Shown here piece after piece: positions 58,279-64,000 of a stretch of 64,000 nt of DNA. Below the pieces are notes generated by a model. That model did no database searches. It saw nothing but the letters and a program-made list of their open reading frames with translations, and was not told the DNA's origin. The translations under genes were made by a program, and so were the position numbers. The stretch covers positions 54,601,501-54,665,500 of the forward strand of contig JARZZO010000016.1 of the NCBI GenBank assembly GCA_030544215.1, written 5' to 3'. This stretch comes from Zantedeschia hybrid cultivar (lineage: Eukaryota > Streptophyta > Magnoliopsida > Alismatales > Araceae). Positions within the stretch are counted from its first letter, which is position 1. Each line of letters starts with the position of its first letter.

Positions 58279-59797
58279 AAATTAAGCTCCTAAAGTTATC
58301 AAGTCGAATTTAAATATGACTTGCTTAACTAACAAGGTAAAGCGTTCCGATTCAAACTAGGAATCTAAGATTTTCGTACATATTCTCCCGTAAACCCCCT
58401 TAGATTCGACCTATTAAACGTCTAAATTAATTTTTAGTCTTTTTAACAACATTCTAATATTTTATATTCTCTTTCCAACCATATATGTCATGCCATTTTT
58501 AGACTTTTGTGCGCGAAGTTATTATGTTTGCAAAACAGTAGTTTTCAAAATTTTTAGACCTAAAAAATTTGACAAGTGTTGGAAATCAACTAATTTTTTA
58601 ATTGGGACATCAACAGACTTAATAGGTATAATTTGACTTCATTATTGATTTACCAATTCTAAATTTATTATTATATTATTAAATAAATATTAAATAATTT
58701 TCAATTATTTTAATCCATTAATTAACTTAAGTAGGGTCAATAAATTCTTAATGAGCTTAATTAAATCTAATTGAACTTCATTTAACTAAATCTCATTAAA
58801 TTAAATAAATGAGCCTAATAAATCTAAATATATTAATTAAATAACATAGGTTCATAATCTAGAATATAACAGGAGAGAGAGAGAGAGCACCATGAAGGCC
58901 ATGAGGGCTGTAATCCACGAGCAGGAGGGACCCGAAGAGCCCGAGCAGAGGAGGCGGTAGTGCTTCCTAGCTCCATGATCGCCCACTAACAGCTCAACTT
59001 CAAAGAGAGAGAGAGTTAACCAAAAAGTATAATCGTCCATTCTCACCTTCGCTAAGATTTGGTTTAGCTAAGAGGACATAGGGTAATAGCAGTGACACTT
59101 TTGATAGAATGTTATCGTAATAAGGATATATATGATATTATGTAAATAAGAGGAGTATGTATGATATTTTACATGTAAGTAGGATTTATATGGGTCACAA
59201 TATAAAAAACTTATTTTAAAAAACTTAAAATATTTTATGTGGGTCACAATCCGACCTATCTAACAATACAATCCAATCTCCAATTAGACGACCTTAAAAA
59301 ATTTAAAAATTTAAAAATTGACCCTAAATTAACATTAGAAAATGATACTTTTTACTTTTCAAATTTTTAACACTGTTCAATTGAAAATTAAATTGTATGA
59401 TCATATAGGACATCATATGATCTATCTAATTGAAAAAAAAAATGTTTTTTAAATAAAGACACTACCAGGTGATGTAGCAAATGCTTTCTCAAAAAGTCTT
59501 AGGGAACCAGAGGCTTAACATAAAGCCAAAAAGTTATTGGACAACTAGGTGCTTAATATCGTATAATACCTGTTGCACTAATGTTCGGTGGGATTGTAAT
59601 CCGATGTGGATTGTGATGTCTGAGATATTTGGTCAGACAATAGCACCTATAATGCAATTTTTTCACTTTAAAAAAATTATCAAGTTGGGGCACCACCTAA
59701 CTAGGTTTCCGTACCAGAAAGAAAACTTCACCTCTCCTCGCAACCCCATGGGATCGTTGGCCATGCATGGTAGGTGAGTTCTATCCTTAACTCCAGG
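58279..59797. other. Intergenic DNA
   Basis: AT-rich, apart from a small GC-rich GA-repeat patch at 58868-59015 related to 51360-51540. No gene supported. Confidence 0.45.
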
Positions 59798-59805
59798 GGA
59801 AAGAG

Positions 59806-60508
59806 TAGGGGTGTTCACGGTTCGGTTCGGTTTGGTTTACAAGAAAAAAATTTCAAACCAAACCAAACCGACTCACTCTTAAAACCGAACCGAACCAAAC
59901 CGAAAATGTTCGGTTTACTTCGGTTTGGATCGGTTTGAACCGACTTATTTGGAGAAAATTTTCATTAAAATTAATGAGCCCATTTACTTACTTGAGTTTG
60001 ACATTAAAATACATATCTGAACTCAATTTAGCATTGAAGCTCTTATTGGGCCACTGGCCCAGCTGCGAGCCATTAAAAACACAGTGACCCTTCCCTTTAT
60101 AGACCCTACGTAGGAGAAGGTAAAAAAAAATGTCCGGTATCGGACTAAAATTCCCAAGATGAATGGCATGGGCGCTGCACTATGCAGGGAGTCACTGCAG
60201 GTTTAGTCTGAGATCGGCGGATGTAAAAACTAATGCTTCTTTATAAGTGTTAACAGGGACACAGGTTCTGCGTTGTCTAGTACGTGGAGGGGTTGGTTGG
60301 TGGAAAATTTATTGATATGGGCGTGATACAAAGTTTGAAAAAATATTAATATAATGTTATTTTGGAATTTCGGTTTGGTTCGGTTTTTACGGGTTGAAGG
60401 GGTTTACAAACCAAACCGAACCGAACTGGTTTTCAAACCGAACCAAACCGAAAATTTGATCCGGTTCGGTTTGGTTTTTCGGGTTGAACCAAATAGTGAA
60501 CACCCCTA
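59806..60508. mobile_element. hAT-type MITE, 703 bp, complete
   Basis: Ends are TAGGGGTGTTCAC and its exact inverse, flanked by the perfect 8-bp duplication GGAAAGAG (59798-59805 and 60509-60516). Just inside both ends are runs of GGTTCGGTTTGG/CCAAACCGAACC that can fold on each other. The centre is unrelated and non-coding. Confidence 0.93.
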
Positions 60509-60844
60509 GGAAAGAGTGCCGTCTTAACTCCAGGGTAAGGATGTGCCGTCGTCTTTACCTTCAGATAGATATTTTATTTGTAGATATGTCAGAAATATGA
60601 GTTGTAAATAAAATATGATCGATAGTTAATGTTTTATTTATGTTTGATTAGAATATTAATTTTAATACTAATATTTTTGAAGTCTTCACTACTATTATTA
60701 AAATTAATATTGGAGGAAAGCAGAGGAGGGCAACGGAGGGAGAATTAGGGGTGAAGAAGGAAAGGGGAAGCTCAAAGGCCATATTCTAATATTTTTAATA
60801 TTAGATTTGTATAAGATTTATTACGAAGAGCATATCTATAGACT

Positions 60845-60943
60845 CAGTATTAATAGCTATATTTATTCATGAAACCATGGAATACAGCAACGTCTTCAGT
60901 ATTAATGGCTATATTTATTCATGGAACCATGGAATACAGCAAC
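60845..60943 (+). repeat. 52-bp tandem duplication
   Basis: CAGTATTAATAGCTATATTT (60845) and CAGTATTAATGGCTATATTT (60897) each continue to GGAATACAGCAAC with one or two differences. Confidence 0.9.
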
Positions 60944-61499
60944 CAAAGATGATAATAGAAGAGGAAACTAGATGGATAATTAGATTATCCGGCTAATATG
61001 TTTATCTTTTCTTTTGAACTTTAAATAGGTATATCTTTGTCCTTATCTAAAACTATCTGAATATGGACACGTTCTTTTACTCTATCTTAAAAAATACAAA
61101 AAAAAGGTATCCTTATCCTTCTTTAAGTTTCGGAAACAGACCAAGAATATAGATACAAAAATGGATATTTTGAAGACATTTTTAGGTCCCTATTTGCCAG
61201 TAATACATAGCTACCAAATCAAAGCAAATACTCCAAATTAAGATGTATTTCGAATTGACCATGAAGTCTGCTGAATCATGTACACTGTAAACTAACCAAC
61301 AAACACAAAAAGATGCCTTCCACCAATTCACTCAATCACATGACTTGGCATATATGAACAACCACCTATTCTGCTCCAAGAAGAACACGAGCAAGGAAGA
61401 ACAAAGAAAAAATGATGTGAAAGAAGAAAAGTACGGTTAATCGCCACCACCACCCAAGCCCCACTCTCCCCCACATATTTATAATAGCTTTGCTGCAAA
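60944..61499. other. Intergenic DNA and 3' region of the downstream minus-strand gene
   Basis: No gene. The part nearest 61500 should be the 3' UTR of the minus-strand gene; no definite poly(A) signal was assigned. Confidence 0.4.
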
Positions 61500-62195
61500 T
61501 TATACTTGCAAAGGCCTGGGTGGAGCAACGGTCCTCCTCCTCCAAAGGTTCACCTCCTTCCTCGGCTCCAAGCCCACATCACCACCGCCCACCACCACCA
61601 CAGGCGCCGAGTGTGAGATCACCACCACCTCCTCCTCCTCGCTCTCCTCCTCCTCCTCACCTTCCGTGTGCTCGGCCGCGTCGTCCTCCCACTCCTCCTG
61701 GGCAACCTGGCGAGCCACCCACTCGAACCCCGGCACGCCCTCGCACCCGCTCGCGAACCTCTTCAGCTGGCCAAGCGTCGGCGCCTGAGCCGCCTCCTCT
61801 CCGGGCGAGCTCCCCCTGCCCTCCACCTCCACGTCCTCTCCCCGCCCTCCCCTCACCGCCCTGCGCCGGAACAGCCAGCCGCCGATGGCAAGACACGCCC
61901 TCCTTTCCTTCCAGGTCGCGAGGCCCCCGCGCTTCGCCCCGCAGGCGTCCTTCTTCCTGCTCTTGATCTTGCCGACGCAGGTGACCCTCGGGGAGGTGGG
62001 CTCGAGCCCACCGTGCGCGCCACCGCGCCGCGCCTCCGCCGGTATCATAGGCAGTATGGGCCCGGAGAAGCCCCTGTGCGCGTGCCACCTGTCGGGAGCG
62101 GGGCTGTAGGGGGTGCTGGGTACCGTAAAGGACGTCGCTTTCGGCAGGAACCGGAAGATCTTGCTGCCCTTCGTCCTCGCCGCTGGTTTCTCCAT
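61500..62195 (-). CDS. Syringolide-induced protein 14-1-1-like, 231 aa
   Basis: This is a single exon, GC-rich and intact. The minus-strand ATG at 62195 is the first in frame and precedes the conserved N-terminus. Family-like blocks are FTVPSTPYSPAPDRWHAHRG, GFSGPILPMIPAEARR and LEPTSPRVTCVGKIKSRKK, the order I associate with plant proteins named after soybean syringolide-induced protein 14-1-1, whose biochemical function is not established to my knowledge. Next come basic WKERRACLAIGGWLFRRR, a Gly/Glu-rich linker, LKRFASGCEGVPGFEWVARQ and a strongly acidic run (EGEEEEESEEEE). The C-terminus is Val/Gly- then Arg-rich. No signal peptide or membrane segment is seen. A TATA box and GA-rich leader lie upstream. 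The family name is from recognition of motifs only. Confidence 0.75.
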   Translation of the reverse strand: MEKPAARTKGSKIFRFLPKATSFTVPSTPYSPAPDRWHAHRGFSGPILPMIPAEARRGGAHGGLEPTSPRVTCVGKIKSRKKDACGAKRGGLATWKERRACLAIGGWLFRRRAVRGGRGEDVEVEGRGSSPGEEAAQAPTLGQLKRFASGCEGVPGFEWVARQVAQEEWEDDAAEHTEGEEEEESEEEEVVVISHSAPVVVVGGGDVGLEPRKEVNLWRRRTVAPPRPLQV

Positions 62196-62199
62196 TAAA

Positions 62200-62202
<3 letters not shown>

Positions 62203-62236
<34 letters not shown>
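62203..62236 (-). repeat. (GA)n microsatellite in the 5' leader
   Basis: About 17 TC units on the + strand, GA on the coding strand, 8 bp before the ATG. GA repeats in 5' UTRs can bind plant BPC-type factors; a regulatory role is only possible. Confidence 0.9.
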
Positions 62237-62238
<2 letters not shown>

Positions 62239-62423
62239 AGTTTAGAAGGGAAGGGGCACCTGATCAGGTTATGCTGTGAGGAGGAAGCCAGGAAGGTGGT
62301 TATCTAGGGGGAGAGGAGGAGGGTGTGGGGAGGAGAGAGGGGATTAAAGAGGTGAAGGAGAAGAGGGGTAGAGGACACTTGGCAGGGGAAGAGGGATAGA
62401 GAGGGGGAGGAGACGAAGAGGGA

Positions 62424-62434
62424 TTTATATATGT
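62424..62434 (-). promoter_or_regulatory. TATA box of the minus-strand gene
   Basis: The minus strand reads CATATATAAATCC here, about 230 bp upstream of the ATG, giving a leader of about 200 nt that contains the GA tract. Confidence 0.6.
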
Positions 62435-62449
62435 ACGTAGTGGAGGAAG

Positions 62450-64000
62450 GAGAAGGCGGGAATTGCCGAGTGTTCGTCACTTTGTCAAAACGTGGACCGG
62501 GGCAAATAAGACCTTGTCACGCTTTCCGCCGATCCGATCCATTATTTTAAGAGGACAACTTTCTGATAACTATTTGAATTATTTCTTTCTTTGATAAGTA
62601 CCATAAAGATCACGGTATTTGCTTACGTATCTATAGGAAAGTTTCCAATCAGCAGATGTTGTATCAGCTTGATTTGGCATGTTAACTTGAGAAAAGATCT
62701 TCTCAGGACACAGTTGGACGGAAACTTAACAGTGCAGAGTGAGGAAGAGAGTCAAACATTACAAAAAAAGTTCCTCCCATGATTTAAAAAATTTACAAAT
62801 ACCTAGATCCTTTCCCTCTCTGCACTACTGGACTTCTGTCCAACTATGCACTGAGAAGATCTACTTGGTTCTTCGAGTATATTGGGAGTTTCATTCATGC
62901 GAAATGCCTACGAGGGTCTATGTCATCATGCTTCTTGCGAAGTGCCGTAGCTGTTGGACCGTCCTCAGAGATGGGATCTATAAATCTTAAATGTTTGCCT
63001 CGAAAAGAAAAAGTGTCACAACTGCATTAGGAAAAAGGAAAATTTAAGGCAGGTAGCTCGATTCAAACTCCTAATTAATGGATAGAAAACATAAATGCTT
63101 GATCAGGTTATCTCTGGAAAAAAGAAGAAAAAGAAGAATCCTCCAGGAAGAGAAAGAAAATAACAGGGAAAGATTCGAACACAGAACCTCTCAAATATAT
63201 TTATCTTTTTTAAAATGGCAAAGAGTGACAGCAAAAGCATTAAGGAAGCACTCTCTAAAGTGAAAAACTGTAATTATCCTTTCATGAAACGAGAGTACAA
63301 GAATATGTTTATGCCCTTACAAAGGTAAAAGTCTCAGTTCATAATGTACGTATACATATATACATATGAGTTAAACTTGTTGTACCAGTACTTTTATTTA
63401 AAAAATAAATTTTTGAAAATTTTTTTATGGCCCCCAATATTCTCTACATGGCTGTATAATACGATTTTCAATTCGACACCACAAAAAAAATGAATAATTT
63501 AAAACTAACTCCAAATGAAGAATTAAAAACACCCAAGAATTAAAATGAATTAAAATCGAGTTGCATGACCTTGTAGGGTGAGTTGGGGGCTACAAAACTT
63601 TCAAATATAATTTATTTTGAATAATATCGGATCGGCTGCCGGTCCAGCAAATTTGACTCATATATATATATACAGATCTGAGTGACGACTTAGTAATTTC
63701 CTTTCTGACATTAATTTATATACAAAAAATTCAAAAGAATAACAAGTGACAGAAAGATGGTATGAAACACATGGAACAGTACGAGGATGCGAAAGCAAAT
63801 ATGATAGTCGTAAGACTATACCATCAATCATCATTAAAACATAAATAATGTTTCTCTGAACGCTTCACAGAAAAAGTCCTCTTATAAAATCTGCAGCCCA
63901 AGGTTACGTCATAGCTTTGCCAAGTCCACTAGCTTCTGCTGATACTCCAACTGGAAGACTTGTTAGCGGTAATACTTGGTCTGGCCTCTCCTTCCAAATC
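62450..64000. other. Intergenic DNA
   Basis: Mostly AT-rich. Segment 62715-62900 resembles the repeat at 34981-35144 (shared CAGTGCAGAGTG/CAGTACAGACTG and TTACAAAAAAAGT-like blocks). No gene or complete element is visible up to the window edge. Confidence 0.45.

Noticed and set aside
61490..62198. Long + strand Pro/Ser-rich frames opposite the syringolide-like gene
   Set aside because: Shadow frames of a GC-rich gene; the minus frame carries the conserved blocks, promoter and start.

Overview
This window is nuclear DNA of a flowering plant, most likely a monocot. It has one GC-rich, intronless plastocyanin gene and one GC-rich stress-type gene set in AT-rich DNA packed with nested plant transposons. 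There are no operons, ribosome binding sites or prokaryotic features. The species cannot be named from the sequence. No previously undescribed system is visible; the interest lies in unusually well preserved, precisely bounded and deeply nested mobile elements.

Positions 1-27323 are one nest. The oldest layer is a decayed chromodomain-type Ty3/gypsy element on the + strand (reverse transcriptase to chromodomain, 21102-23964; 3' LTR 23965-27323). A related solo LTR (25863-27083, duplicated GTATG) lies inside that 3' LTR. A second Ty3/gypsy element on the - strand is inserted in its pol region: 5' LTR 19824-21101, gag 17344-18795, protease and G-patch-like regions down to 13140, continuing at 1-614. 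This second element was hit twice more. A copia-type solo LTR (14032-15617) splits its protease. A complete 12.5 kb PIF/Harbinger DNA transposon (618-13095; 22-bp perfect terminal inverted repeats, TAA duplication) splits its pol-side reading frame. The Harbinger carries both expected genes, a Myb/SANT-like protein and a DDE transposase with one in-frame stop, and is inflated by tandem arrays.

Positions 27324-32300 hold a short Ty1/copia remnant with two LTRs, one of them split by a 548-bp foldback MITE, and then intergenic DNA including a diverged local duplication just upstream of the plastocyanin promoter. The plastocyanin gene (PETE-type, 32647-33147) is intact, with all four copper ligands, a bipartite lumenal transit peptide and a TATA box.

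Positions 33480-38400 are intergenic, with a foldback hairpin and a 5'-truncated LINE ending in poly(A). Positions 38409-50157 are a complete 11.7 kb CACTA (En/Spm) transposon with a TCA duplication, arrays of subterminal repeats, a broken TnpD-type transposase and a second En/Spm gene, both on the - strand.

Positions 50158-64000 hold an inverted-repeat MITE, a broken mTERF-family gene copy, a second solo LTR of the same copia family (54872-56449, GAAGG duplication), a probable older LTR around it, a 703-bp hAT-type MITE (59806-60508, 8-bp duplication) and an intact single-exon gene on the - strand resembling syringolide-induced protein 14-1-1 (61500-62195). The rest is AT-rich and shows no gene I can support.
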